From contig NZ_CP049919.1 of NCBI RefSeq assembly GCF_015624425.1, forward strand, positions 5,580,001 to 5,644,000: a stretch of 64,000 nt of DNA, given 5' to 3'. Under the pieces are notes generated by a model. That model was not told where the DNA came from. It worked only from the letters and a program-made list of their open reading frames with translations, and did not search any database. Shown piece after piece: positions 27,923-37,393 of this stretch. The position numbers were made by a program, and so were the translations under genes. Numbering within the stretch: the stretch's first letter is position 1; the number at the start of each line of letters is the position of its first letter. The DNA comes from Roseateles sp. DAIF2. Lineage in GTDB: Bacteria > Pseudomonadota > Gammaproteobacteria > Burkholderiales > Burkholderiaceae_C.

Positions 27923-27972
27923 GGTATAGCAAGCTGGGTTGCGTGAATGAGCAGGCAAAGGCCTGGCTCGGG

Positions 27973-30159
27973 TCAATTCCCCCCTTGCTTTACCCTCAAC
28001 CTCCACCCATGCAGCAGCGGCTCCGTGTACCCGCTCGGCTGCTCCTTGCCCTTGAACACCAGCTCCAGCGCCGCCTGGAAGGCTGCGCCCTGCGGGTTTT
28101 GGGCCAGGCTCTTGTAGAGCGGGTCGCCGGCGTTCTGGCCGTCGACCACCGCGGCCATGCGGGCGAAGGTCTCGCGCACCTGAGCCTCGGTCACGACGCC
28201 ATGTTGCAGCCAGTTGGCGATGTGCTGGCTGGAGATGCGCAGGGTGGCGCGATCCTCCATCAGGCCGATGCCGTTGATGTCCGGCACCTTGGAGCAGCCG
28301 ACGCCCTGGTCGATCCAGCGCACGACATAGCCGAGGATGCCCTGCACGTTGTTGTCCAGCTCCTGCTGGCGCTCCTGCGCGCTCCAGGCCGGGGCGGCCA
28401 CCACCGGGACGGTCAGCAGCTTCTCCAGGATGGCGGCGCGCTCGGCGTCCGCGTCGATCTTTTCCAGCTCCTGCTGCACCGCGGCCACATGGACCTGGTG
28501 GTAGTGCAGCGCATGCAAGGTCGCCGCGGTCGGCGACGGCACCCAGGCGGTGTTGGCCCCGGCCTTGGGGTGGCCTATCTTCTGCTCCAGCATCGCGGCC
28601 ATCAGGTCCGGCATCGCCCACATGCCCTTGCCGATCTGGGCGCGGCCGCGCAGGCCGCAGGACAGGCCGACCAGTACATTGCTGCGCTCATAGGCCTGGA
28701 TCCAGGCGCTGGACTTCATGTCGCCCTTGCGCAGCATGGCCCCGGCCAGCATCGCGGCGTGCATCTCGTCACCGGTGCGGTCCAGGAAGCCGGTGTTGAT
28801 GAAGGCCACACGGCTGGCCGCGGCGGCGATGCATGCCTTCAGGTTGACGCTGGTACGGCGCTCCTCGTCCATGATGCCCAGCTTGACCGTGCTGTCCGGC
28901 AGGCCCAGCAGCTGCTCCACGCGGCCGAACAGCTCGGCCGCGAAGCCCACCTCGGCCGGGCCATGCATCTTCGGCTTGACGATGTAGATCGAGCCGGTGC
29001 GCGAATTGCCGCGCCTCTTGAGGTCATGCAGCGCGATCGTCGTCGTGATAACGGCATCCATAATGCCTTCGGGAATCTCGCGGCCGCCCTCCAGCAGGAT
29101 GGCCGGATTCGTCATCAGGTGGCCGACATTGCGCACGAACATCAGCGAGCGGCCGTGCAGGCTCAGCGTGCCGCCACCGGCGGGCCGCGTGTAGACGCGG
29201 TCGGCATTCAGGCGCCGCGTGAAGGTCTTGCCGCCCTTGGCGACCTCCTCGGTCAGGGTGCCCTGCTGGATGCCGAGCCAGTTGCTGTAGGCCAGCAGCT
29301 TGTCCTCGGCGTCGACCGCGGCGATGGAGTCCTCCAGATCCAGGATGGTGGAGAGCGCCGCCTCCAGCACCACATCGGCGATGCCGGCCGGGTCGCTCTT
29401 GCCGATGGCCGTGCCGCGGTCGATCTGGATGTCCAGATGCAGGCCGTTGTGCACCAGCAGCACCGAGCTCGGCGCCGCCGCCCCGCCCTGGTAGCCGACC
29501 AACTGGGCCGGATCGGCCAGCCCGGTGCTGGCGCCGCCGGCCAGGCCCACGACCAGACGCCCGCCCTCGACCCGATAGGCGCTCGCATCCTTGTGCGAGG
29601 CGCCGCCGGCCAGGGGTGCTGCCTGGTCCAGCACCCGGCGCGCAAAGGCGATCACCTGAGCGCCGCGCACCGGGTTGTAGCCGGCACCGCCGCGCTCGGC
29701 GCCATCGGTCTCGGGAATCGCGTCGGTGCCGTAGAGCGCGTCATACAGCGAGCCCCAGCGCGCGTTCGCCGCGTTCAGCGCGTAGCGCGCGTTCAGGATC
29801 GGCACCACCAGCTGCGGGCCGGCCTGCAGCGCCAGCTCGGCGTCCACATTCGCGGTCGTGGCCCGCACGGCGCCGGGCACCGGCACCAGATAGCCGATCT
29901 GTTCCAGGAAGGCGCGGTAGGCCGGCATGTCCGTGATCGGCCCGGGGTGGGCGCGGTGCCAGGCATCCAGCTCGGTCTGCAGCCGGTCGCGCTCGGCCAG
30001 CAGCGCGGCGTTCTTCGGCGCCAGCTCATGGGCGATCGCGTCGAAGCCGGCCCAGAAGGCCGCGCTGGCGATGCCGGTGCCGGGCAGGACCCGCTCCTCG
30101 ATGAAGCGGTACAGGGGCGTGTCGACCTGCAGGCGATGGCAGGCGGTGCGTGCGGACAT
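27973..30159 (-). CDS. glcB: Malate synthase G
   Basis: 728 residues, close to the usual 720-725 of malate synthase G, the monomeric form of the enzyme that condenses glyoxylate with acetyl-CoA to malate in the glyoxylate shunt or glycolate utilisation. Recognisable segments include [63 protein letters not shown] and [15 protein letters not shown]. The start at 30159 has CAGGAG seven bases upstream. No aceA or glycolate oxidase genes lie next to it. A LysR gene is transcribed divergently 156 bp away and may regulate it. Confidence 0.96.
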   Translation of the reverse strand: MSARTACHRLQVDTPLYRFIEERVLPGTGIASAAFWAGFDAIAHELAPKNAALLAERDRLQTELDAWHRAHPGPITDMPAYRAFLEQIGYLVPVPGAVRATTANVDAELALQAGPQLVVPILNARYALNAANARWGSLYDALYGTDAIPETDGAERGGAGYNPVRGAQVIAFARRVLDQAAPLAGGASHKDASAYRVEGGRLVVGLAGGASTGLADPAQLVGYQGGAAAPSSVLLVHNGLHLDIQIDRGTAIGKSDPAGIADVVLEAALSTILDLEDSIAAVDAEDKLLAYSNWLGIQQGTLTEEVAKGGKTFTRRLNADRVYTRPAGGGTLSLHGRSLMFVRNVGHLMTNPAILLEGGREIPEGIMDAVITTTIALHDLKRRGNSRTGSIYIVKPKMHGPAEVGFAAELFGRVEQLLGLPDSTVKLGIMDEERRTSVNLKACIAAAASRVAFINTGFLDRTGDEMHAAMLAGAMLRKGDMKSSAWIQAYERSNVLVGLSCGLRGRAQIGKGMWAMPDLMAAMLEQKIGHPKAGANTAWVPSPTAATLHALHYHQVHVAAVQQELEKIDADAERAAILEKLLTVPVVAAPAWSAQERQQELDNNVQGILGYVVRWIDQGVGCSKVPDINGIGLMEDRATLRISSQHIANWLQHGVVTEAQVRETFARMAAVVDGQNAGDPLYKSLAQNPQGAAFQAALELVFKGKEQPSGYTEPLLHGWRLRVKQGGN

Positions 30160-30271
30160 GGCGGACTCCTGGTGGATGAATAGATAGTGAAATGGGAAGA
30201 CAGCAGCTCTGCTCGCAATTTATGCCAGCGACGCCTATCGATTCATCGAGTCAAAAGCATGTAATCCATGA

Positions 30272-30287
30272 GATTTTCGTAAAAATC
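30272..30287. promoter_or_regulatory. Inverted repeat between glcB and LysR gene
   Basis: GATTTT (30272-30277) and AAAATC (30282-30287) around CGTA form a short AT-rich dyad of the T-N11-A kind recognised by LysR regulators, 28 bp upstream of the LysR start. Function inferred from position. Confidence 0.45.
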
Positions 30288-30315
30288 ACCCGATGAGAGC
30301 GCACAATCCGGCGCC

Positions 30316-31254
30316 ATGGATCGCCTGAAACAGATCGAATCCTTTGCGCTGGTGGCTACCAAGGGCAGCCTGACCGCCGCGGCCCAGACCGAGGGCGTGG
30401 CCCCGGCGGTGATGGGCCGGCGCATCGACGCGCTGGAGGAGCGCCTGGGTGTCAAGCTGCTGGTGCGCACGACGCGGCGCATCACCCTGACCCATGAGGG
30501 CAGCGCCTTCCTGGAGGATTGCCAGCGCCTGCTGGTCGAGTTCGCCGATGCCGAGGCCAGCGTCAGCGCCGGCGGGCTGAAAGCCAGCGGCCATCTGCGC
30601 ATCACCGCGCCGGCCGGCTTCGGGCGCCGCCATGTGGCGCCGCTGCTGCCCGAATTCCTGGCCAGGCATCAGGACCTGAGCGTCTCGCTGAACCTTAGCG
30701 ACCGGGTGGTGGACATCGTCAACGAGGGCTTCGACTGCGCGGTGCGGGTCGGCGACCTGGTCGACTCCAGCCTGGTCAGCATGCGCCTGGCCGACAACCG
30801 GCGCCTGTGCGTCGGCGCGCCCGCCTACCTGAAGCGGGCCGGCACGCCCAAGCACCCGTCCGAGCTGGCGCGGCACCAGACCCTGGGCCTGTCCTCCGAG
30901 GCCAGCCAGACGCGCGGCTGGGCCTTCCTGGTCGATGGCGAGGTGCTGCACTGGCGCCCCGGTGGGCGGCTGGATTGCAGCGACGGCCAGGTGCTGCACG
31001 ACTGGTGCCTGGCCGGCCTGGGCCTGGCCTGGCGCAGCCTGTGGGAGGTCGAGGGCGATATCGCGGCCGGCCGGCTGCAATCGGTGCTGGACGAGTTCGC
31101 CGCCCCCCCCAACGGCATCTACGCGGTCGTGACGCAGCGCAAGCATCTGCCGCTGCGCGTGCGGCTGTGGATCGATTTCCTGAAGCAGCACTACAGCAAC
31201 CCCAGCTACTGGGCCCAGCCTTCCCGCCACCCATCCGCCTCCTCATCATCATGA
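30316..31254 (+). CDS. LysR-family transcriptional regulator
   Basis: 312 residues. N-terminal winged helix-turn-helix with GSLTAAAQTEGVAPAVMGRRI, then a substrate-binding domain (about 88-295) with LRITAPAGFGRRHVAPLLPEF. The C-terminus carries a short Ser-rich tail. It is divergent from glcB, which makes glcB a plausible target. The stop overlaps the start of the next gene (ATGA), so a small membrane protein is translationally coupled to it. The effector is unknown. Confidence 0.9.
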   Translation: MDRLKQIESFALVATKGSLTAAAQTEGVAPAVMGRRIDALEERLGVKLLVRTTRRITLTHEGSAFLEDCQRLLVEFADAEASVSAGGLKASGHLRITAPAGFGRRHVAPLLPEFLARHQDLSVSLNLSDRVVDIVNEGFDCAVRVGDLVDSSLVSMRLADNRRLCVGAPAYLKRAGTPKHPSELARHQTLGLSSEASQTRGWAFLVDGEVLHWRPGGRLDCSDGQVLHDWCLAGLGLAWRSLWEVEGDIAAGRLQSVLDEFAAPPNGIYAVVTQRKHLPLRVRLWIDFLKQHYSNPSYWAQPSRHPSASSSS

Positions 31255-31706
31255 CGCTCGAAGCCCTGCTCGCCGGTCTCCACATCCTCGCCATCCTCAG
31301 CCTGGTGGTGTTCCTCAGCAGCCAGGCGGCGCTGTGCCGCGTCGAATGGCTGAACGCCGCCGTGGTGCGGCGCCTGGCGCGGCTGGACGCGATCTACGGC
31401 GCCACCGCGGTGGCCGTGCTGCTGAGCGGCCTGGCGCGCGCCTACTGGGGCATCAAGGGCGGCAGCTGGTACTGGAGCCAGCCGCTGCTGCATGCCAAGC
31501 TGGGCCTGTTCGTCGTGATCGGCCTGCTGTCGATCCAGCCCACCCTGCGCTTTCGTCGCTGGGTCAAGGCGCTGGACGCCAGCGGCGCCCTGCCGACCGA
31601 GGCCGAGGTGAAGAGCACGCGCGCCCGCATCATGCTGCAGGCCCATCTGCTGCTGCTGATCCCGATCGCCGCGGTGATGCTGGCGCGCGGCGTGCTGACG
31701 CGCTGA
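31251..31706 (+). CDS. DUF2214-like four-helix membrane protein
   Basis: 151-residue integral membrane protein. Hydrophobic helices at about 4-24, 48-66, 80-98 and 126-147, with a charged loop FRRWVKALDASGALPTEAEVKSTRARI-type region between the third and fourth. The pattern and the sequence GGSWYWSQPLLHAKLGLFV resemble the DUF2214 family of inner-membrane proteins of unknown function. The ATG at 31251 overlaps the stop of the LysR gene, giving a two-gene unit that ends in a hairpin terminator. No function can be given. Confidence 0.8.
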   Translation: MTLEALLAGLHILAILSLVVFLSSQAALCRVEWLNAAVVRRLARLDAIYGATAVAVLLSGLARAYWGIKGGSWYWSQPLLHAKLGLFVVIGLLSIQPTLRFRRWVKALDASGALPTEAEVKSTRARIMLQAHLLLLIPIAAVMLARGVLTR

Positions 31707-31711
31707 AATGA

Positions 31712-31737
31712 CGACAGCCCCTCGTGAGGGGCTGTCG
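31712..31737. terminator. Bidirectional terminator
   Basis: 12-bp stem CGACAGCCCCTC / GAGGGGCTGTCG with a two-base centre, between the convergent DUF2214-like and PsiF-like genes; followed by CTTTAT on the plus strand. Confidence 0.75.
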
Positions 31738-31757
31738 CTTTATCGGGCCTGATGGAA

Positions 31758-32066
31758 TCAGGCTTTCTTGCTCAGGCATTCCTTCATGAAGGCCTTGCGC
31801 TCGTCGCCGGTCTTACCCTTGGCATCGGCGTTGCAGGTCTTCATCTTCTCCTGCTGCGGCGTGCCGGTCGCGGCGGTGGCGGCAGCGGGCTTGGCCGAGA
31901 GGCATTCCTTCATGAAGGCCTTGCGCTCGTCGCCCTTCTTCTCGCCCGCATCCTTGTTGCAGGTCGTCATCTTGCCTTGCTGCTTGGTCGGGGCCTTGTC
32001 CTCGGCCTGAGCGCCGAAGGCGGCGAATGCGAGGGCCAGCAGGCCGATGAGATGTTGTCGCTTCAT
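31758..32066 (-). CDS. PsiF-repeat periplasmic protein
   Basis: 102 residues with a Sec signal peptide (MKRQHLIGLLALAFAAFGAQA) and two tandem PsiF repeats, each with a Cys pair (TCN... and KECLS) and the shared core GDERKAFMKECLS. In E. coli psiF is a phosphate-starvation-inducible gene next to phoA, of unknown biochemical role. AAGGAG precedes the ATG at 32066; an upstream in-frame extension lacks a signal peptide. No Pho box was identified here. Confidence 0.88.
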   Translation of the reverse strand: MKRQHLIGLLALAFAAFGAQAEDKAPTKQQGKMTTCNKDAGEKKGDERKAFMKECLSAKPAAATAATGTPQQEKMKTCNADAKGKTGDERKAFMKECLSKKA

Positions 32067-32171
32067 GCTGAGGTCTCCTTCCCTGTCATCGAGGGCATGT
32101 GAGTGGCGGGGTGCCGCGTTGATTCCAACACAGCAACGCAGCCCGCTCAAGCTCGGTTTACAGCGGCGGCG

Positions 32172-33542
32172 CTACAGAATGCGGCGCGGATGCGCCAACG
32201 CCTCATGCGCCGCATGCAGGCGCCGCACCAGCACCTGGATGAAGGCGCGATCGAAGCGGTGCTGGCACTCGGGGCTCAGCGCCCCGAGCGACTCGGGCGT
32301 GAAGGAGATCGTCGTGCAGACCTCGCTGACCTTGATGTCGGTGCTGTGACGGCGCAGGTCCGGGTTCGGCGCCAGATAGGCCATCTCGCCGACCGAGGTG
32401 CCCTTGCCCAGGGTCGCCACCAGGGTACCGTCGCGGAACACCTCGACCTCGCCCTGCGCGATGATGTGGAAGCTGTTGCCCTCCTGGCCCTTCTTGTAGA
32501 GCGCATGCTCCAGCGGGTAGCGGCGCCAGCGCGCGCGGTGCACCACCTCCCACAGCTCCACGTCGCCGAAGTCCGCGAAGAACTCCAGCTCGCGTAAAAG
32601 ATTGAAACGCTCCGAGTCCTTGACCTCGTAGAGCCGCGCCAGCGGCACCAGCTGGCGCGACACCAGCTCGGAGAGCGCGCGGCCGAATTCCTCCCAGTCC
32701 GCATAGCGCTCGCCCGGATGCTTGGCCAGCGCCCGCAGGATCACCGCGTCCAGCTCCGGCGTCACGCCGCCGCGCTGCCCCACCAGCGAGGCCGGCGCCT
32801 GGTGGTAGATCTGGTGCATCAGCGCCATCTGGGTCGGCGCGTCGAACGGCGGCCGCCCGGCCACCAGGTTGTAGAGCACCGCGCCGAGCGAGTAGATGTC
32901 GGCGCGCGCATCGACGTCGCCGCCCTCGATCTGCTCCGGCGGCATATAGGCCAGCGAGCCGACCCGGTGCACCTGGGTCGCATCGGAGCGCAGGTTCAGC
33001 GCGCTGCCGAAATCGCTGACCTTCACATCGGTCACCTGCCCCTGCCCGTCCAGCACCGCCAGCAGATTGGCCGGCTTGACGTCGCGGTGGATCAAGCCCT
33101 GGCGGAACACATAGGACAGGGCCATTGCGCACTTGAAGCCCAGCTCGACGATCTGGTCCAGCGGCAGCAGCCGGTCGCTGCGGCAGAAGCTCTTCAGGGT
33201 CACGCCCGGCACATATTCCATCACCAGATAGGGCGCGTCCGGGTCGGGCACCGCATCCAGGATCTGCACCACATTCGGATGAGACAGCCGCCCCGCCAGC
33301 GCCGCCTCGGCCGCGAAGAAGCGATTGCCGATCTGGCCCTCGGGCCCGCTGCGGCTGCTCAGCGCCCAGGCGCGCACGCGCTTGATCGCGACCTCGATGC
33401 CCTGGAAATCATCCTGGCCCAGGAACACATCGCTGGTCGCACCCTCGCCCAGCCGGCGCAGCACCCGGTACTTGCCGACATAGGCGGGCAGATCGGCCAC
33501 CCCGGGAGGGATCGTGGTCGGCGTGCTGGAGTCCATGGACAT
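32172..33542 (-). CDS. Ser/Thr protein kinase fused to a cyclic-nucleotide-binding domain
   Basis: 456 residues. Residues 25-290 form a Hanks-type kinase with all key parts: GEGATSDV glycine loop (33-39), Lys54 in VAIK, Glu79, HRDVKPANL (Asp154), SDFG (177-179) and a PPEQ activation-segment end. Residues 325-445 form a CAP_ED/cNMP-binding domain, with the phosphate-cassette-like GTSVGEMAYLAPNP; the usual Arg of the cassette is displaced (RRHST), so nucleotide binding is uncertain. No membrane segment or PASTA domain. It lies divergent to argS with a 36-bp gap. Binding of a cyclic nucleotide or another ligand may gate the kinase (inference). Confidence 0.88.
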   Translation of the reverse strand: MSMDSSTPTTIPPGVADLPAYVGKYRVLRRLGEGATSDVFLGQDDFQGIEVAIKRVRAWALSSRSGPEGQIGNRFFAAEAALAGRLSHPNVVQILDAVPDPDAPYLVMEYVPGVTLKSFCRSDRLLPLDQIVELGFKCAMALSYVFRQGLIHRDVKPANLLAVLDGQGQVTDVKVSDFGSALNLRSDATQVHRVGSLAYMPPEQIEGGDVDARADIYSLGAVLYNLVAGRPPFDAPTQMALMHQIYHQAPASLVGQRGGVTPELDAVILRALAKHPGERYADWEEFGRALSELVSRQLVPLARLYEVKDSERFNLLRELEFFADFGDVELWEVVHRARWRRYPLEHALYKKGQEGNSFHIIAQGEVEVFRDGTLVATLGKGTSVGEMAYLAPNPDLRRHSTDIKVSEVCTTISFTPESLGALSPECQHRFDRAFIQVLVRRLHAAHEALAHPRRIL

Positions 33543-33578
33543 CGGGCCATCATATAAGGCCCCCGTAGAATTGCAGCC

Positions 33579-35309
33579 ATGATTCAAGCCAAGCAGGATT
33601 TGCTCGCCGCCCTGGGCGAGGCCATCCAAGAACTGAGCCCCGGCGCCGAGCTGGCGCCCGCCTTCGAGTCGCCCAAGCAGGCCAGCCATGGCGATTACGC
33701 CATCACCGCCGCGATGCAGCTGGCGCGCCCGCTGAAGAAGAACCCGCGCGAGCTGGCGCAAGCCCTGATCGAGGCGCTGCAGCGCCGTCCCGCCTTCCAG
33801 ACCTGGGTCGAGGCCCTGGAGATCGCCGGCCCCGGCTTCATCAATCTACGCCTGAAGCCCGCCGCCAAGCAGGCCGTCGTGGCCGAGGTGCTGCGCGCCG
33901 AGGCCGCCTTCGGCAACCAGCCGGCCAACGATCGCCATGTGATGGTCGAGTTCGTCTCGGCCAACCCGACCGGCCCGCTGCATGTCGGCCATGCCCGCCA
34001 GGCCGCGCTGGGCGACGCGATCTGCAGCCTGTTCCGCAGCCAGGGCTCGCAGGTCACGCGCGAGTTCTATTACAACGACGCCGGCGTGCAGATCGCCACC
34101 CTGGCGCACAGCACCCAGCTGCGCATCAAGGGCTTCAAGCCCGGTGACGCCTGCTGGCCCACCGATCCGGAAAATCCCGAGAGCAAGAAGTTCTACAACG
34201 GCGACTACATCCAGGACATCGCCGACGCCTTCCTGCGCCGCGAAACCGTCAAGGCCGATGACCGCGAGTTCAGCGCCAGCGGCGACGCCGAGGACCTGGA
34301 CGGCATCCGCCAGTTCGCCGTCGCCTACCTGCGCCACGAGCAGGATCTGGACCTGCAGGCCTTCGGCCTGAAGTTCGACAACTACTTCCTCGAGAGCAGC
34401 GTCTACGCCGGCGGCCAGCTGGAAAAGGCGGTCGAACGCATCGTCGCCAGCGGCAAGACCTACGAGGACGGCGGCGCGCTCTGGTTCCGTTCGACCGACT
34501 ACGGCGACGACAAGGACCGCGTGATGCGCAAGTCCGACGGCGGCTACACCTACTTCGTGCCGGACGTGGCCTATCACGTCAACAAGTTCGAGCGCGGCTA
34601 CACCAAGTGCATCAACATCCAGGGCACCGACCACCACGGCACGATCGCGCGCGTGCGCGGCGGCCTGCAGGCCCAGAACGTCGGCATCCCGCAAGGCTTC
34701 CCCGACTACGTGCTGCACAAGATGGTCACGGTGATGAAGGGCGGCGAGGAGGTCAAGATCTCCAAGCGCGCCGGCTCTTACGTCACCCTGCGCGACCTGA
34801 TCGACTGGACCAGCCGCGATGCGGTGCGTTTCTTCCTGATCAGCCGCAAGGCCGACACCGAGTTCACCTTCGACATCGACCTGGCCCTGAAGCAGAACGA
34901 CGAGAACCCGGTGTTCTATGTGCAGTACGCGCATGCGCGCATCTGCTCGATCATCCGCAACTGGGGCGCCGACGAGGCCACCCTGGCCGACGCCGACCTG
35001 GGCCTGCTGAACGCGCCCACCGAGGCCGCGCTGATGCTCAAGCTGGCCGACTACCCGCGCGTGCTGACCGGCGCGGCCGAGGGCCTGGCGCCGCATGACG
35101 TGGCCTTCTACCTGCGCGACCTGGCCGGCGCCTTCCACAGCTACTATGCGGCGGAACGCGTGCTGGACCAGACGCCCGAGCTGACCCGCGCCCGCATCGC
35201 GCTGCTGGCGGCCACCCGCCAGGTGCTGCGCAATGCGTTGGCCCTGCTGGGCGTCAGCGCGCCGGAAGCGATGTCGCGCGACATCGCCGTTGAAGACAAG
35301 ACTCATTGA
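33579..35309 (+). CDS. argS: Arginyl-tRNA synthetase
   Basis: 576-residue class I synthetase that attaches arginine to tRNA-Arg. The catalytic signature HVGH is at residues 135-138 ([14 protein letters not shown]), and the KMSKS-like loop is KISKRAG from Lys393. The N-terminal Arg-tRNA add-on domain (1-100) and C-terminal DALR anticodon-binding domain (about 450-576) are both present, and length is normal. The ATG is 36 bp from the divergent kinase gene start. A SPOR-domain gene follows 17 bp downstream in the same direction. Confidence 0.97.
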   Translation: MIQAKQDLLAALGEAIQELSPGAELAPAFESPKQASHGDYAITAAMQLARPLKKNPRELAQALIEALQRRPAFQTWVEALEIAGPGFINLRLKPAAKQAVVAEVLRAEAAFGNQPANDRHVMVEFVSANPTGPLHVGHARQAALGDAICSLFRSQGSQVTREFYYNDAGVQIATLAHSTQLRIKGFKPGDACWPTDPENPESKKFYNGDYIQDIADAFLRRETVKADDREFSASGDAEDLDGIRQFAVAYLRHEQDLDLQAFGLKFDNYFLESSVYAGGQLEKAVERIVASGKTYEDGGALWFRSTDYGDDKDRVMRKSDGGYTYFVPDVAYHVNKFERGYTKCINIQGTDHHGTIARVRGGLQAQNVGIPQGFPDYVLHKMVTVMKGGEEVKISKRAGSYVTLRDLIDWTSRDAVRFFLISRKADTEFTFDIDLALKQNDENPVFYVQYAHARICSIIRNWGADEATLADADLGLLNAPTEAALMLKLADYPRVLTGAAEGLAPHDVAFYLRDLAGAFHSYYAAERVLDQTPELTRARIALLAATRQVLRNALALLGVSAPEAMSRDIAVEDKTH

Positions 35310-35326
35310 TTGCTTGAGGAGCGTGC

Positions 35327-35965
35327 ATGTCTAAGGCCCAGGCCAGCCAACGCGGCGGCTTTGTCCTCGGTTTGATCATCGGCCTGCTGCTGGGCCTGGG
35401 CGTCGCCCTCGGCGTGGCGCTGTACATCACCAAGGTGCCCATCCCCTTCGTCAACAAGGTGCCGCAGCGCACCGCCGAGCAGGACGCCGAGGAAGCGGCG
35501 CGCAACCGCAACTGGGATCCCAATGCGGCCCTGGGCGGCAGTCGCCCCAGCGCCAAGGCCGCCAGCGGCGTGGTCGGCGGCACCGCGCCGGCGCCCGAGC
35601 CGCAGCAGCCGGCCGCCCCCGCCGTCACGCCCGCCGCGCCGACCGCCGCCAAGCCCGCGGCCTCGGCCCCGGTGGCGACGGCCGCCGCGTCCAAGCCCGC
35701 CGGCACCACCGCGCCGGCAGGTGCCGACCCCTACGTCTACTTCGTGCAGGTCGGCGCCTACACCCGCACCGAGGACGCCGAGGCGCAGCGCGCCAAGCTG
35801 GCGATGCAGGGCTTCGGCGCCAAGATCTTCGAGCGCGAGCAGTCCGGCCGCACCGTCTTCCGCGTCCGCATGGGCCCGCTGGACGGCCGCGACGAGGCCG
35901 AGGCGCTGCAGCGCAAGGTCGAGGCCGCCGGCATGGAGGCCAATCTCGTCCGCGTGCAACGTTGA
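35327..35965 (+). CDS. SPOR-domain inner-membrane protein
   Basis: 212 residues. One N-terminal transmembrane segment (about 13-36, GFVLGLIIGLLLGLGVALGV), a low-complexity Ala/Pro linker (about 75-130) and a C-terminal SPOR domain (about 135-212, YVYFVQVGAYTRTEDAEAQR). SPOR domains bind denuded glycan strands at the division septum, so a FtsN-like or DedD-like role in the periplasm is likely. GAGGAG six bases upstream supports the start. Typical argS-neighbour in Burkholderiales, followed by dsbA. Confidence 0.9.
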   Translation: MSKAQASQRGGFVLGLIIGLLLGLGVALGVALYITKVPIPFVNKVPQRTAEQDAEEAARNRNWDPNAALGGSRPSAKAASGVVGGTAPAPEPQQPAAPAVTPAAPTAAKPAASAPVATAAASKPAGTTAPAGADPYVYFVQVGAYTRTEDAEAQRAKLAMQGFGAKIFEREQSGRTVFRVRMGPLDGRDEAEALQRKVEAAGMEANLVRVQR

Positions 35966-36021
35966 GCGCTAGCGCTTAGGATGCGGTCGGTTTTCCATCA
36001 CCCCTTCGCAAGGATTTCAGG

Positions 36022-36690
36022 ATGAAGCGTCGTGACTTTTCCACCCTGGCCGCCGGTGTTGTCGGCGGCCTGAGCCTGCCGGGCCTGAGCCTGGCCCAGG
36101 GTGGCCCGCAGGAAGGCCGCCATTACCAGCGCCTGTCCCAGGCCCTGCCGGCCACGCCCGGCAAGATCGAGGTGGTGGAGTTCTTCTGGTACGGCTGCCC
36201 GCATTGCTACGCCTTCGAGCCGCTGATTTCCGACTGGGCCGCCAAGCTGCCGGCCGACGTCAGCTTCCGCCCGGTGCATGTGGCCTTCCGCGCCAACGTC
36301 AAGCTGCACCAGCGCCTGTTCTACGCGCTGGAAGCGCTGGGCAAGGAAAAGGAAGTGCGCGCCCGCGTCTTCAGCGCGATGCACCGCGAGAACAAGGGGC
36401 TGGACTCGCTGAAGGCGATGACCGAGTTCCTGGCGCCGCTGGGCATCGAGCCGGCCAAGTTCGAGCAGGCCTACAACTCCTTCGGCGTGCAGACCAAATG
36501 CCTGCAGGCCGAGAAGCTCAGCGAGGCCTACCGCATCGACGGCGTGCCGGCAATCGGCGTCGGCGGCCGTTTCCTGACCTCGCCCGCGATGGCCACCGGC
36601 GGCCAGCGCATGAGCGAGCTGGAGTCGGGCCAGCGCGCACTGCAGACCACCGACTTCCTGCTCCAGCAGCTGCGCGGCGGCAAGGCTTAA
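36022..36690 (+). CDS. dsbA: Thiol:disulfide interchange protein DsbA
   Basis: 222-residue periplasmic oxidase that inserts disulfides into exported proteins. The active site is Cys59-Pro-His-Cys62 (WYGCPHCYAFEP), and the cis-Pro loop is in IDGVPAIGVGG. The thioredoxin fold with a helical insert fits DsbA. The export signal begins MKRRDFSTLAAG, with a twin-arginine-like RRDF, and ends near LSLAQG. AAGGA precedes the ATG. A hairpin with GGGGGAC/GTCCCCC follows the stop, without a T run. It lies between the SPOR gene and lptA on one strand. Confidence 0.94.
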   Translation: MKRRDFSTLAAGVVGGLSLPGLSLAQGGPQEGRHYQRLSQALPATPGKIEVVEFFWYGCPHCYAFEPLISDWAAKLPADVSFRPVHVAFRANVKLHQRLFYALEALGKEKEVRARVFSAMHRENKGLDSLKAMTEFLAPLGIEPAKFEQAYNSFGVQTKCLQAEKLSEAYRIDGVPAIGVGGRFLTSPAMATGGQRMSELESGQRALQTTDFLLQQLRGGKA

Positions 36691-36696
36691 GCATTC

Positions 36697-36715
36697 GGGG
36701 GACATCCCGTCCCCC
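36697..36715 (+). terminator. Hairpin after dsbA, possible weak terminator
   Basis: GGGGGAC (36697-36703) / GTCCCCC (36709-36715), five-base loop, no following T run; may only stabilise the dsbA 3' end. Confidence 0.35.
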
Positions 36716-36751
36716 GCCAGGGCTAGAATGGTCTGCAAGATTTGTGCCCTT

Positions 36752-37393
36752 ATGACCCGCAAGCCCACCACGCCCCTCCTCCGCCGCCTCGGCCTGCTGC
36801 CGCTGACACTGCTCCTGTGCACCGGTGCGGCGCTGGCCGAGCGGGCCGACCGCAACAAGCCGATTCACATCACCTACGACCGTGGCGATGTGGATCTGGT
36901 CAAGCAGCGCACCGGCTTCAGCGGCAATGTCGTGATGAGCAAGGGCAGCATGGTGCTGCAGGCCGAGCATCTGGATCTGCGCGAGACCGCGGACGGCTAC
37001 CAGCAGGCCTATGCCAGCGGCGCCTCCGGCAAGCCGGTCAGCTTCCGCCAGGCGCGCGACGTGCCCGGCGAATCGATCGAGGGCCGCGCCGACCAGGTCG
37101 AATACGACACCCGTTCCGACACCATGCGCTTCGTCGGCAACGCGGTGGTGCGCCGCCTGCGCGGCAGCGTCGTCGCCGATGAGGTGATCGGCGCGGTGAT
37201 CAATTTCGACAACCGCTCCGAGGTCTTCAGCGTCGAGGGTGGTCAGGCCTCGCCACATCCGACCGGCCGCGGCCGCCTGGTGATGATGCCGCGCGCCGCC
37301 TCCGCCCCGGACGGCGCCGCGCCGGCCGCAGCACCGCCCTCGGCCGCGCCGCTGCAGCCCAGCCTCACCCTGACCCCGCGCCAGCCCTCATGA
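36752..37393 (+). CDS. lptA: Lipopolysaccharide transport periplasmic protein LptA
   Basis: 213 residues with a Sec signal peptide ([12 protein letters not shown] through TGAALA) and an OstA/LptA beta-jellyroll repeat (about 35-160: [58 protein letters not shown]). It bridges LptC in the inner membrane to LptD and carries LPS across the periplasm. The start at 36752 gives the cleanest signal peptide; an ATG eight codons upstream is possible. The C-terminus has an Ala/Pro-rich tail. The stop overlaps lptB by four bases. lptC is not adjacent here. Confidence 0.92.
   Translation: MTRKPTTPLLRRLGLLPLTLLLCTGAALAERADRNKPIHITYDRGDVDLVKQRTGFSGNVVMSKGSMVLQAEHLDLRETADGYQQAYASGASGKPVSFRQARDVPGESIEGRADQVEYDTRSDTMRFVGNAVVRRLRGSVVADEVIGAVINFDNRSEVFSVEGGQASPHPTGRGRLVMMPRAASAPDGAAPAAAPPSAAPLQPSLTLTPRQPS

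Larger units (their letters stand above)
27547..27972. promoter_or_regulatory. Leader of TonB receptor 5 and tail of glcB
   Basis: 426 bp, AT-rich compared with the genes around it. Contains CTAATTGAT at 27687-27695 and 27708-27716 (exactly 21 bp apart), CCCCCTAATTG at 27683 and CCCCCTAGTTG at 27772, GGGTTAATAC at 27739-27748, ATTCGAACAA at 27808-27817 and TTCAAGC at 27819-27825. The glcB terminator is at its right end. It probably carries the receptor 5 promoter and operator sites; the exact promoter was not located. Confidence 0.45.

Noticed and set aside
31200..31254. Ser-rich end of the LysR gene as a frameshift
   Set aside because: The ATGA overlap and normal downstream gene show that the stop is genuine.
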